A DNA stretch of 10,441 nucleotides from UBA4661 sp002405405 (GCA_036847245.1 DAIUAL010000120.1:1-10441); one strand, 5' to 3'. Shown: positions 1-7,456, numbered from the stretch's first letter. Numbers and translations are program-made. The notes: generated by a model from the letters alone, not told the origin.

Positions 1-495
1 TTTTGCCCCCGTACCCGAGCATGCTTCACATGATTTCCATCGTTTTACACGAATTGTTTTTTCTACACCAAGAGCGATTTCATCATGAGCTAAAGGCAGT
101 CGCACTTTCAAATCCGAACCCGGCTCACCTTTTTGCTTACGTGCACCACTGCGACGACCGCCCCCACTAAAACCTCCAAAGAAATCCTCAAAACCTGTAC
201 CCGCGAAGATGTCGCCAAACTGGCTGAAGATATCATTCACATTCGAGTACTGATGATAATCATTGCCGCGTACTCCCTCATGTCCATAGCGGTCGTAGCG
301 TTTGCGTTTTTCATCATCGCTGAGTACCTCATAAGCCTCTGTTGCCTCTTTAAACTTCTCTTCGGCGGCTTTATCATCAGGATTTTTGTCAGGATGATAC
401 TGGAGTGCAAGTTTCCGATAGGCAGATTTGATTTCGTCTTTCCCTGCACTTTTTTGTACACCCAGAACCTCGTAGTAATCGCGTTTTTGTGCCAT
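1..495 (-). CDS. dnaJ: Chaperone protein DnaJ (Hsp40), N-terminal part, cut by window edge
   Basis: Cochaperone that delivers unfolded substrates to DnaK and stimulates its ATPase in the cytoplasm. The visible 165 residues begin MAQKRDYYEVLG at the ATG at 493-495. The J domain covers about residues 5-70 with the HPD motif at 34-36. A Gly/Phe-rich linker follows at about 83-113 (FGDIFAGTGFEDFFGGF). The substrate-binding region then starts, and the first CxxCxGxG zinc repeat (CEACSGTG) is seen at 156-163 just before the sequence ends, so this is a type I DnaJ. The remaining three zinc repeats and the C-terminal domains lie outside the window. It follows grpE after a 98-base gap on the same strand, as expected for an hrcA-grpE-dnaJ heat-shock cluster. 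No clear Shine-Dalgarno precedes the ATG. Confidence 0.97.
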   Translation of the reverse strand, partial: MAQKRDYYEVLGVQKSAGKDEIKSAYRKLALQYHPDKNPDDKAAEEKFKEATEAYEVLSDDEKRKRYDRYGHEGVRGNDYHQYSNVNDIFSQFGDIFAGTGFEDFFGGFSGGGRRSGARKQKGEPGSDLKVRLPLAHDEIALGVEKTIRVKRWKSCEACSGTGAK

Positions 496-593
496 ATCAG
501 AATTGTAAAAGAAACATCAAAATCATAAATGAAAAACTAAAAAACAATATCAACCATCAATGATCACTCGTCGTATCTCAGGTTTTTGAAAAC

Positions 594-1406
594 TTACTCG
601 ATACCCGCCGAGGTAATCACTCGTGCGTGTCGCAAGACTTTCTCACCAAGCATATAGCCGGGTTGGACTTCTTGCACAATTGATCCTTCCGGTGCTTCCG
701 AAGCCATTTGCATAAGAGCTTCGTGATATTTCACATCGAACATCTCCCCAACGGTTGTCATACGCTTGACACCAACATCACTAAAAGTTTGCATTGTTTT
801 ATTGAATACCAATTCAATACCGGCAAGTACAGACGCAGCATCGCCGCCTTGCTTTGCTGCTTGGTACGCACGCTCAAAATCATCTAAGACCGGCAACAGT
901 GCATTCAACAACTTTTGATTAGCATAATCAAGCAATTCCTTACGCTCTTGCTCGGTGCGGCGGCGAAAATTTTCCAACTCTGCAACTTTACGAATCGCCT
1001 GCTCTCGATATTCATCGCGCTCTTGCTGAAGTTTCTGTAATTGTTCTTTAAGAAGAGCTATTTCTTCCGATGTTTTTCCGCCATCGCGGGTTGATTCTTT
1101 CTGATTATCGGCGGAGCCATCCGTCTGGACGGTAGAGTCTGCTGACTCAATCTCGATAGGGATATTCATAGATTGCTCTGATTGCGAAGATGAAAAAGAA
1201 GAATGTGTTTGTCCGACACGTGCAGATGAAGATTTTGTTTCTTGAGTCGTAATATCTGTCTGCACAAGCGGATCTTGTTGTTGAAATGAATCTCGGGAAT
1301 CCCGCTCACCCTGCTGATCCCGATTAACGTACGTACTATAAAAATCTTGCACTTTATCGCGCATCGTACGCAAGGGCTTTTCGGATCGACTATTTTTTTG
1401 TTCCAT
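594..1406 (-). CDS. grpE: GrpE, nucleotide exchange factor for DnaK, with long N-terminal extension
   Basis: Releases ADP from DnaK in the DnaK-DnaJ-GrpE cycle. From the ATG at 1404-1406 the protein has 270 residues, against about 180-200 for typical GrpE. Residues 1 to about 110 are polar and Ser/Gln/Asp-rich, probably disordered. A long heptad-type helix follows at about 113-160 (EEIALLKEQLQKLQQERDEY), then the four-helix dimer region (LLPVLDDFERA at 170-180). The C-terminal beta-wing carries the family signature: MFDVKYHEALMQ near 222-233 and VQEVQPGYMLGEKVLRHARV at 244-263. A TTG two codons upstream could also start the frame, but the ATG is preferred; neither has a good Shine-Dalgarno. 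It lies between hrcA (87-base gap) and dnaJ, so it is probably co-transcribed with both. Confidence 0.95.
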   Translation of the reverse strand: MEQKNSRSEKPLRTMRDKVQDFYSTYVNRDQQGERDSRDSFQQQDPLVQTDITTQETKSSSARVGQTHSSFSSSQSEQSMNIPIEIESADSTVQTDGSADNQKESTRDGGKTSEEIALLKEQLQKLQQERDEYREQAIRKVAELENFRRRTEQERKELLDYANQKLLNALLPVLDDFERAYQAAKQGGDAASVLAGIELVFNKTMQTFSDVGVKRMTTVGEMFDVKYHEALMQMASEAPEGSIVQEVQPGYMLGEKVLRHARVITSAGIE

Positions 1407-1493
1407 AAACAAAGGACATTGATCACATGTGTATAGATCGAAATACTCCGCAAATTACGGATTTTCTATATTTTTACGGTTGTATGCTTATTG

Positions 1494-2231
1494 CTATGGT
1501 GTTCTTTTCGATAAAACATCAGCAACATGCTGCACGATGGACATCATACGACCATAGTTCATTCGCTTTGGACCAATCACCCCAATCACCCCACCATCAG
1601 AGTCTGCATAGCGATACTTTGTCGTTAGCAAACTGTACTCTTGCACAAGAGGCGACTGTACCGCTAATGACATTTCACCCCCGATTAAAATATTCACTTT
1701 GCCCTGCAATGCAGAAGACGATTCTTGGGCTTGTGCATCAAGTAAATGAACAATCACTTCTTCACTCTCCATGAGCTCAATAATACCTCGCAAACGCACA
1801 GCATCATCAAACTCAGGATGATCCAACAGATACTGCGTGCCGGAGATATGCACCATATCGCCGGGCAATGCTTGCTTACTAAAAAGCCGCGGTGCTGCAT
1901 CAACAAAAAGACGCACAAGAGCATTACCTGCTTGCTCAGTTGCATGAATATCATGTAAAACATGTGCGAATTGCGTTCGCAAAAAATCTATCGAGCGTCC
2001 TGCGATCCGTTCATTCATGAGAGTTACAATAGAGTGTAACTGCGTAAAATCAATATCAAACCGTGCTTCAAGAGTAATTGTTCGAACGCCGTCTGCACTC
2101 AACGACAACACTACCAAAAGACGATCGGAACTCAACTGCACAGCATCAATTTTTCGAACGATAACGTCAGTGAGTGATGGCAAACGTACCACACCAAGAT
2201 AGTGCGACATTGAACCTAAAATTTTTGACAC
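1494..2231 (-). CDS. hrcA: HrcA C-terminal GAF-like/dimerisation fragment (245 aa from GTG)
   Basis: This is the piece after the internal TAG, counted from the first in-frame conventional start, a GTG at 2229-2231. It carries the GAF-like and inserted dimerisation regions and ends with the conserved GVIGPKRMNYGRMMS block. An AGGA-like stretch overlaps the stop codon, but it is about 26 bases from the GTG, so separate initiation is not convincing. The fragment stays open over its full length and is conserved, which suggests a recent mutation, readthrough or a sequence error. Confidence 0.5.
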   Translation of the reverse strand: MSKILGSMSHYLGVVRLPSLTDVIVRKIDAVQLSSDRLLVVLSLSADGVRTITLEARFDIDFTQLHSIVTLMNERIAGRSIDFLRTQFAHVLHDIHATEQAGNALVRLFVDAAPRLFSKQALPGDMVHISGTQYLLDHPEFDDAVRLRGIIELMESEEVIVHLLDAQAQESSSALQGKVNILIGGEMSLAVQSPLVQEYSLLTTKYRYADSDGGVIGVIGPKRMNYGRMMSIVQHVADVLSKRTP

Positions 2232-2261
2232 ATCACGTAAAATTGTTTCTAATGTTGCTTC

Positions 2262-2591
2262 CTAAATATTTCTCGCAATTGCAGTTTTGTCCTTCTCTTT
2301 GAGAATTTCAACATGATTTATCGAATCAACATAGAAACGATATCCCTTATCGGTAGGCACACGACCGGCAGACGTATGGGGTTGCATGATAAAGCCCATT
2401 TCTTCGAGATCTGCCATGACATTACGAATAGTTGCCGCACTCAAAGACAGCTCATGTACCAAATGTTTTGAGAGCGTACGCGAGCCAACAGGATTTGCAG
2501 TCAAAATAAAATGATGCACCACAGCACGCAGAATCGAACGTTCACGCTCTGATAACTCTGTAAATGATGATTGTAATACTCGCAAGTCCAT
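2262..2591 (-). CDS. hrcA: HrcA N-terminal DNA-binding fragment (109 aa)
   Basis: This is the piece translated before the internal TAG. It contains the whole winged helix-turn-helix domain: the LSERERSILRAVVHHFI helix, NPVGSRTLSKHL, the recognition helix SAATIRNVMADLEEMGF, and the wing PHTSAGRVPTDKGYRFYVD at about 77-95. Dimerisation in HrcA depends on the missing C-terminal part, so a free fragment would be expected to bind DNA weakly or compete with intact protein. It is translationally close to the GH2-like gene upstream. Confidence 0.75.
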   Translation of the reverse strand: MDLRVLQSSFTELSERERSILRAVVHHFILTANPVGSRTLSKHLVHELSLSAATIRNVMADLEEMGFIMQPHTSAGRVPTDKGYRFYVDSINHVEILKEKDKTAIARNI

Positions 2592-2602
2592 TCACGTCAC
2601 TC

Positions 2603-5242
2603 TTAGATAATGACCGTAAAAAAGTAATTCAAATACGCAAATAGTGCATTATGAGAATTATACCAAAAGGCAAGAGAACCAAGCAAAAGCCCTACGAAAA
2701 CTACGCCACCAATATATACAATTATCGGACGAACATCATAAATCACAGCGGTACCACGTAAAACACGATACCCGACCCATATAACTATCCCACTCAAACA
2801 CCACAAAGCAAAAACAACGTATTCGCCAATGTCCATAAGACGAGGTGCTGCAAGTGCAAGCGGCAAAAGGAACAAAGCGGGCAATGCTCCCCAAGCAGAA
2901 ATAACAAAAGCATCAGAGAATACAATTCGTGCCTTTACAAAAAAGGCTCCTGCACGAATAATTGACGCAACGACAACAATCAACAAAGCAAAAATAAGGG
3001 TACCAACCAATAACGAAAGCCAAGGTGCCCAAATCAAACGATCAACAAATGCTTTTACACTATCGTTAGGAATAATGTGCAACAGCAAATAATCAAGTTT
3101 TTCGCTTTGACGAATACTATACAACAGACCCGAAAAAACAATTGATAGCGTTAGTGCAAGCATGAAAAGCAATCCAATGCTGTACAGATTTGAGAGAATC
3201 CGCTGGTCTCGCACATCTGAGTAGAAATTGAATGGTCGAAGTAAGGCACGAGTTGCACTCTCACGAAAACGACGCGAGGTATTAAAAGATGAAGCAAAAC
3301 CAACAATCAAGATTAATCCCAATAGTGTGTACAATGGCGATGTTGATGCCCGATAATCACCTGCGGCGACAATCGGTTCTTTATCGGAACTGAAGAGTGC
3401 TTTGACCATTTGGAAACTCATTCGTGGCTCACGTTGATAATTCGCCAACCCGGCTACTGCCATATATTGGTTTTCATTATTTGTTGTAAGTAATGCTCTA
3501 TCGGTCAAATAATCAAAAATTGGCGATACAATACATGGCGCCTGAAAAGGTTGCGCTGATAATAATGAGTACATGTCCTTGATATACTTCGTTTGGGCTT
3601 CTGCCGATAATGGATCAGAATATCCCTGACGATTATCCAAATGAATAGGATGAAGCAGGCTCACCATATAGGGTAGTTTGGCATTGAGACTTGTTAATCG
3701 TTGCAGCTCCTTACTGAATAACTCGGGTTGTAAACGATCTAATGATAGCATCACAAAATCACAACCATTAGCATAAAGTGCTGTTACGCCACCATAGACG
3801 ATTTTATAGGCGAGTTTGCTTCCCGTTTGATGGATAATAGACGTTGCTTTTTGCACATAATCCTGATATGCGGGCAATTGCTCATCAACTCCCTCAGCAA
3901 CACTGTAACCGATTATTGATGGATGACGCTCGAAAACAGCACATACTTCACGTACGATATTATATGCAGAGGCAGAAAAGGTTTCTCTGAAAAGCGCATT
4001 TGGTACTTGAGCAACAGGCAGTTCAGCAAGCAGCATGATACCCAATTTATCACAAAGTTGTACCATATAAGGATGTGGAAGACCTCGCTGATAACGTACA
4101 AGATTCACTCCTAATGATTTCAATCCTTGTATGTCTTTTTCGAAATGCTCCGGCGATAATGTACGCCCAACACCCGGATATTCCTCAACATAAGCTGTAG
4201 CATATATCGGTGTTTCGACACCATTCAATAGTAGAATACGCTTACCATCACGTATAACAAATTGCACTGATCGAAATCCTATTGACTGCGTGAATTGATC
4301 GATCACTTTACCATTACGTTTGATAAAAACAGTAACGGCATATTGGTGTGGATCAGTGAGTGTCCATATCTTCGGATTACTCACCGGCATAACAAGATTC
4401 AAAACTTGTGTGCGATTTGCTTGGACTTCAACCGATTGTGGAGCGAGCGTTTGTACAAGAGAGGAGTCCGGAAAAGCACGAATTTCAGCACTGACTTCAA
4501 TGCCTAGTTTACGTATAATGGTATTCTTCCCCCCCTGCGCGGAGTCGCCATACTGAGATGCTATCTGCGCTAAACCCGATGCAGAAATAGTAGTTGCAAT
4601 CTGGACATTGACACCACCGGTGATAAATTGATGTTTCAGATCGGCACGCATAATGTGCACATTCGGCACACTCACAAGAAAACACTCCCGAACTACACCG
4701 CCATAATACTTTGGAGCAAGACGACCTTGCCGCAATGGCAATGTCGATGTTGCATCAAGATATGAATCTGTGATAATATCGATGCTGTTATTACCCGGAC
4801 GAAGAAACTGTGCCGGTATTTGCACCGAATATGGAATATCACCACCAAGATGATTATCCACATGCTGTTCATTTAATCGTATTTCGGTAGCACGATTTGT
4901 TCCGTAAAACCATAAGTACAGTGTATTACGCTCAATTTGTTCACGGCTTAATACGACGTTTTTACGAAATCGATGAATTCCTATTGTTGTTTCCGACCAT
5001 GGAAGATTCACCGATTCAATAACTCCTCCCTCCTCATTAAGACGCTGCCATGTTCCTGCAAGCGACTGTACCGTACGTGTTGGCGAACCAATCATTGCCT
5101 GTGTAAACGAAGACTCAAACGGTTTGTAAGATTGTGCTTGCATCGCCTCATAGCAGAGGAACACAATAAGCAAAGCAATACCGATCATTCTACGATAGAA
5201 AAAGCGCGGACTAACCGAAAATACAAGAGGGAAAATCGTCAT
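2603..5242 (-). CDS. Membrane protein with glycoside-hydrolase-2-like ectodomain lacking catalytic residues
   Basis: From the ATG at 5240-5242 it has 879 residues; a TTG at 5264-5266 and an ATG at 5186-5188 are alternatives. An N-terminal hydrophobic segment preceded by RR (about 19-36) acts as signal or anchor. A GH2-type sugar-binding jelly roll follows (about 60-200; LWFYGTNRATEIRLNEQHVD), then an Ig-like region (about 200-330) and a TIM-barrel-like region (about 335-620). Family landmarks are recognisable, but the active-site residues differ. The usual W-S-x-N-E is YSVAEG (Ala449-Glu450), the SHYP histidine is replaced (RYQRGLPHP), and the nucleophile S-E-x-G reads SPIFD (Pro574). Six membrane helices follow (about 634-652, 685-708, 736-762, 775-799, 806-825, 837-860). 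The product is probably inner-membrane anchored with the ectodomain in the periplasm, binding a glycan rather than cleaving it. Function unknown. It stops 11 bases before hrcA. Confidence 0.8.
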   Translation of the reverse strand: MTIFPLVFSVSPRFFYRRMIGIALLIVFLCYEAMQAQSYKPFESSFTQAMIGSPTRTVQSLAGTWQRLNEEGGVIESVNLPWSETTIGIHRFRKNVVLSREQIERNTLYLWFYGTNRATEIRLNEQHVDNHLGGDIPYSVQIPAQFLRPGNNSIDIITDSYLDATSTLPLRQGRLAPKYYGGVVRECFLVSVPNVHIMRADLKHQFITGGVNVQIATTISASGLAQIASQYGDSAQGGKNTIIRKLGIEVSAEIRAFPDSSLVQTLAPQSVEVQANRTQVLNLVMPVSNPKIWTLTDPHQYAVTVFIKRNGKVIDQFTQSIGFRSVQFVIRDGKRILLLNGVETPIYATAYVEEYPGVGRTLSPEHFEKDIQGLKSLGVNLVRYQRGLPHPYMVQLCDKLGIMLLAELPVAQVPNALFRETFSASAYNIVREVCAVFERHPSIIGYSVAEGVDEQLPAYQDYVQKATSIIHQTGSKLAYKIVYGGVTALYANGCDFVMLSLDRLQPELFSKELQRLTSLNAKLPYMVSLLHPIHLDNRQGYSDPLSAEAQTKYIKDMYSLLSAQPFQAPCIVSPIFDYLTDRALLTTNNENQYMAVAGLANYQREPRMSFQMVKALFSSDKEPIVAAGDYRASTSPLYTLLGLILIVGFASSFNTSRRFRESATRALLRPFNFYSDVRDQRILSNLYSIGLLFMLALTLSIVFSGLLYSIRQSEKLDYLLLHIIPNDSVKAFVDRLIWAPWLSLLVGTLIFALLIVVVASIIRAGAFFVKARIVFSDAFVISAWGALPALFLLPLALAAPRLMDIGEYVVFALWCLSGIVIWVGYRVLRGTAVIYDVRPIIVYIGGVVFVGLLLGSLAFWYNSHNALFAYLNYFFTVII

Positions 5243-5322
5243 CTGAATTGCAAAAGAAAATGACAAAGAAAGAGTCAGTGAAAAAAGACAGTTGATACAC
5301 TATGGCTCGATGAGCAACAGCA

Positions 5323-5340
5323 TTTTTTGACGTTAAAAAA
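5323..5340. repeat. Near-perfect palindrome (T6-GACGTT-A6) upstream of the GH2-like/hrcA block
   Basis: Six T, then GACGTT, then six A form an 18-base palindrome with one imperfect pair around an ACGT centre. It lies about 80 bases upstream of the GH2-like gene's start, in the only sizeable gap (5243-5409) ahead of the GH2-hrcA-grpE-dnaJ block. A GCTC-GAT-GAGC mini-hairpin sits beside it (5305-5315). It could be a regulator-binding site, or chance in AT-rich DNA. No CIRCE-type TTAGCACTC-N9-GAGTGCTAA is visible in the gap. Confidence 0.3.
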
Positions 5341-5383
5341 CGAAATTACGAAGTCTCCACTGTTTGTCATGGAGAAAAGAAGT

Positions 5384-5410
5384 GGTACAATGATTCTGTA
5401 CCTTTGTACC
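5384..5410 (-). terminator. Possible weak hairpin terminator of the AI-2E family gene
   Basis: GGTACA (5384-5389) and TGTACC (5397-5402) pair with a 7-base loop. An overlapping pair, GGTACAA with TTGTACC (5404-5410), touches the stop codon of the gene. Read on the minus strand, the hairpin is followed by ACTTCTTTTC, a poor T-tract. Termination here is plausible but weak; it may serve only as an mRNA 3' end structure. Confidence 0.3.
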
Positions 5411-6780
5411 TATGGAGAATCTTGCGATTGTTGCTGTGGTTCATCATTCGCACTACCATCATTATCGGTTACATCACTTGCGGCAAAATCTTGCTTGGAT
5501 GAATGCGAATTCGATGTGCGCGACCGCTCCAACCAATCATTAAGAAACATCATGCAGGTTGCACCAATTGGCACAGCCCCTATCAACCCCAAAAAACCAA
5601 AAAAATGTCCGAAGACAAAAAGCGAACCAATCAGCATCAACGGATGCAACCCTACTTTCGATCCGACAATGCGTGGCTGTAAAACATAGGTATCAATGAT
5701 ATGCAGCCCATTAACAATGCCTGCAATCATAAAAATTTCATTTATAACATTACCGCCTTTCACAACAGCAACGACAACCATAGCAACGAGCATGCTCACA
5801 AAAATTCCGATGTACGGAATTGGATTTAAAAGCCCTGTAATAACACCCAATACCAAACTATAAGGAAATCCGAGTACCGTGTAGATCCATGTAGCATTCA
5901 CTCCAACAAATACTGCACCGATTGCCTGACCGCCAAGATACGTCTGCACAATACTATTCACGCGCCGTAATGTATGAAGCAGGTCTACATTTTTGGGCTC
6001 GAGCGCAGAGCGAATAAATCGTTTGAGGGCATCAAAATCTTTCAAAAAATAAAACGCTAAAATCGGCACAACGATGACATTGACTACCTGTGAAAGGATA
6101 CTAGACAAGCCTGTTAAAAAACCTAAAACACCTTGAACAACAACATCCAATGAACCGCGCAAACGCGGCAGTACTTCACCCGCCAGCACTTCTTTCGCCA
6201 TTTGATTCGATACACCATATTTCGTCATTAAGCGAATAAAATTACGCTCCTCTAAAATTTTCATGGTATCATTAACAAAGGTCGAAATCCCACGAATAAT
6301 ATCGTTGAATTGTGCAAAAATGAGTGGAAAGAATAATACCGACACCGCCGCAATGCTTCCAACAATCATGAGCACGACAACCATTGCTGAAAGCCAGCGC
6401 GGTACATGTTTCCGTGCTAATGCTGATACGATTGGATCGCACAAATACGCAATAAAAAAAGATAGAAAGAAGGGCGTAAGCAAAACAACCACTTCTGATC
6501 CCGCCCAATACAAGAAGATCAATGCTGACAGCAGTAAAAAACGTTTGACCACACGATATGTATGGCGAAATGGAGCAAGAAGAAATGCTACAGCAAAAAA
6601 GAGGATAAAAGGATTACTCGCTATGCCCGTCAGCATCATGAATACCCCCATGATCACACTGGCAATCATAACAGCAAGACCTGCAAAAAGTAACTGAGCT
6701 CGTTCTTGCATATTTTCTTTTGCATACTGTGCCACACGCTCCGGTAAAAGCGTAGTTATAATAGCATCGAGGTGCGACAT
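5410..6780 (-). CDS. AI-2E family (PerM/YdiK/TqsA-type) membrane transporter
   Basis: A 456-residue inner-membrane protein of the AI-2E exporter family (UPF0118). Members export small molecules or ions, including autoinducer-2 or Na+, but the substrate cannot be assigned from sequence. Two hydrophobic segments lie near 29-51 and 57-70, two more near 81-102 and 103-115, and another near 130-152. A soluble stretch follows (about 155-225), then the conserved C-terminal helical half. Family signatures are GLLNPIPYIGIFVSMLVA at 316-333 and VLQPRIVGSKVGLHPLMLIG at 366-385, followed by a Gly/Phe-rich helix (FGHFFGFLGLIGAVPIG). The last 40 residues are hydrophilic and Ser/Asp/Gln-rich. The ATG at 6778-6780 is the first codon. 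The gene stands alone: a strong terminator lies upstream and the GH2-like gene starts 167 bases downstream, so it probably has its own promoter. Confidence 0.9.
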   Translation of the reverse strand: MSHLDAIITTLLPERVAQYAKENMQERAQLLFAGLAVMIASVIMGVFMMLTGIASNPFILFFAVAFLLAPFRHTYRVVKRFLLLSALIFLYWAGSEVVVLLTPFFLSFFIAYLCDPIVSALARKHVPRWLSAMVVVLMIVGSIAAVSVLFFPLIFAQFNDIIRGISTFVNDTMKILEERNFIRLMTKYGVSNQMAKEVLAGEVLPRLRGSLDVVVQGVLGFLTGLSSILSQVVNVIVVPILAFYFLKDFDALKRFIRSALEPKNVDLLHTLRRVNSIVQTYLGGQAIGAVFVGVNATWIYTVLGFPYSLVLGVITGLLNPIPYIGIFVSMLVAMVVVAVVKGGNVINEIFMIAGIVNGLHIIDTYVLQPRIVGSKVGLHPLMLIGSLFVFGHFFGFLGLIGAVPIGATCMMFLNDWLERSRTSNSHSSKQDFAASDVTDNDGSANDEPQQQSQDSP

Positions 6781-6816
6781 AATCTCAGAGAGAATAATCG
6801 TGAAGTAATACTCCGA

Positions 6817-6822
6817 ATTATA
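6817..6822 (-). promoter_or_regulatory. Candidate -10 box (TATAAT) for the AI-2E family gene
   Basis: A perfect TATAAT on the minus strand lies 36 bases before the ATG, immediately behind the hairpin terminator of the preceding gene. Because that terminator should block readthrough, a promoter is needed here. The -35 position at 17-base spacing falls in the terminator T-run and reads GTTTTT, a poor match. The box is therefore credible by position, with a weak or overlapping -35. Confidence 0.4.
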
Positions 6823-6836
6823 AAAGAATCAGAGAG

Positions 6837-6883
6837 AAAAAAAACGGAAGACCGAGATATTATACTCATGTCTTCCGTTTTTT
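6837..6883 (-). terminator. Strong symmetric rho-independent terminator
   Basis: A run of A followed by CGGAAGAC (arm 6839-6852) pairs perfectly over 14 bases with GTCTTCCG followed by a run of T (6870-6883), across a 17-base loop. On the minus strand the stem is followed by eight T (6837-6844), a classic intrinsic terminator 47 bases after the bacilliredoxin stop codon. The T-run on the other arm makes it potentially bidirectional, although no plus-strand gene ends here. It separates the bacilliredoxin and flagellar genes from the AI-2E family gene. Confidence 0.88.
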
Positions 6884-6929
6884 CTTCTCAAGAATCATAC
6901 CGCAAGCAACACATCTTTGCCATCCTGCC

Positions 6930-7403
6930 TTATACAGTTTGCTCTGCTGATTCGGTAACGACTCCTTGTTCAGTTTGACAAAATTCATCAAACACATATT
7001 TGATAGCTTGTGCTAATGTTTCCGGCATTCTACCTTCAATATGGTGCCGATGAATCATGGCAACCAATTCACCGTCTTTCATCATTGCCATCGCCGGCGA
7101 TGATGGTGGCTGATTCGTAAAATACTGACGTGCACGCTGTGTTGCTTCAAGATCTTGCCCAGCAAAGACTGATACCATGCGGTCGGGCTGAAAGGGATGC
7201 TCTTTTGCCATAGCAACTGCCGGACGAGCACCACCTGCAGCACATCCGCAGACAGAGTTTACTATGACAAATGTTGTTCCGGGTAGTTTCATTGCCTCAT
7301 CAACTTCAGCGGCGGTACGCAGTTCTTGTACCCCGATACGTGTTAATTCTTCGCGCATTGGTTGCACAAGTAATGGATCGTATGGCATATACTGTATCCC
7401 CAT
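6930..7403 (-). CDS. BrxA/BrxB family bacilliredoxin (YphP/YqiW-type)
   Basis: A thioredoxin-fold protein of the family that removes bacillithiol from S-thiolated proteins; in Chlorobiota the thiol is N-methyl-bacillithiol (family knowledge). From the ATG at 7401-7403 it has 157 residues, close to the 144 of Bacillus BrxA. The signature VNSVCGCAAGGARPAVAMA carries the CGC active site at Cys52-Gly53-Cys54. The N-terminus (YDPLLVQPMREELTRIGVQEL) and the cis-proline-type region (PPSSPAMAMM) fit the family. An extra Cys142 lies near the C-terminus. A TTG at 7434-7436 and an ATG at 7386-7388 are other possible starts; alignment with known N-termini favours one of the two ATGs. It sits after fliI on the same strand with a 117-base gap and ends at a strong terminator. 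Its role is probably thiol redox homeostasis. Confidence 0.92.
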   Translation of the reverse strand: MGIQYMPYDPLLVQPMREELTRIGVQELRTAAEVDEAMKLPGTTFVIVNSVCGCAAGGARPAVAMAKEHPFQPDRMVSVFAGQDLEATQRARQYFTNQPPSSPAMAMMKDGELVAMIHRHHIEGRMPETLAQAIKYVFDEFCQTEQGVVTESAEQTV

Positions 7404-7456
7404 AATAAAAAGTGAAACGCTATGCTGACTGATCAAACGATATCACTCAGCGTATG

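Larger units (their letters stand above)
1494..2591 (-). pseudogene. hrcA: HrcA heat-shock repressor interrupted by an in-frame TAG stop
   Basis: HrcA is the winged-helix repressor that binds CIRCE operators upstream of chaperone genes. The reading frame starts at the ATG at 2589-2591, 11 bases after the preceding gene's stop. It would encode about 365 residues, close to the usual 340-350, ending with the family's C-terminal block (GVIGPKRMNYGRMMSIVQHV) and TAG at 1494-1496. Codon 110 (2262-2264, CTA on the plus strand) is TAG. Upstream and downstream pieces are in the same frame, and the 14 sense codons after the stop (EATLETILRDVSKI) fit the HrcA linker, so this is a nonsense codon and not a frameshift. 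A CAG-to-TAG change would explain it. Alternatives are a base-call error, readthrough, or two polypeptides. Whether the organism has a functional HrcA cannot be told from sequence. Confidence 0.85.

Noticed and set aside
502..507. TACAAT on the minus strand just upstream of dnaJ
   Set aside because: It lies only about six bases from the ATG, too close to serve as a -10 for a leadered transcript, and no -35 is visible.
133..528. Plus-strand open frame over the start of dnaJ
   Set aside because: It is antisense to DnaJ, which has a J domain and a zinc motif, and its product resembles no protein I know.
2262..2591. Genome-wide reassignment of TAG as an explanation for the hrcA stop
   Set aside because: TAG ends other genes here (hrcA at 1494 and the AI-2E gene at 5410), so it acts as a stop in this window; a local change is simpler.
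5243..5409. CIRCE operator ahead of the hrcA block
   Set aside because: I searched by eye for TTAGCACTC-N9-GAGTGCTAA-like pairs and found none here or elsewhere in the window.
6853..6869. TATAAT in the loop of the terminator hairpin (minus strand)
   Set aside because: No suitable -35 lies upstream and it sits inside a terminator loop; the TATAAT at 6817-6822 is better placed for the AI-2E gene.
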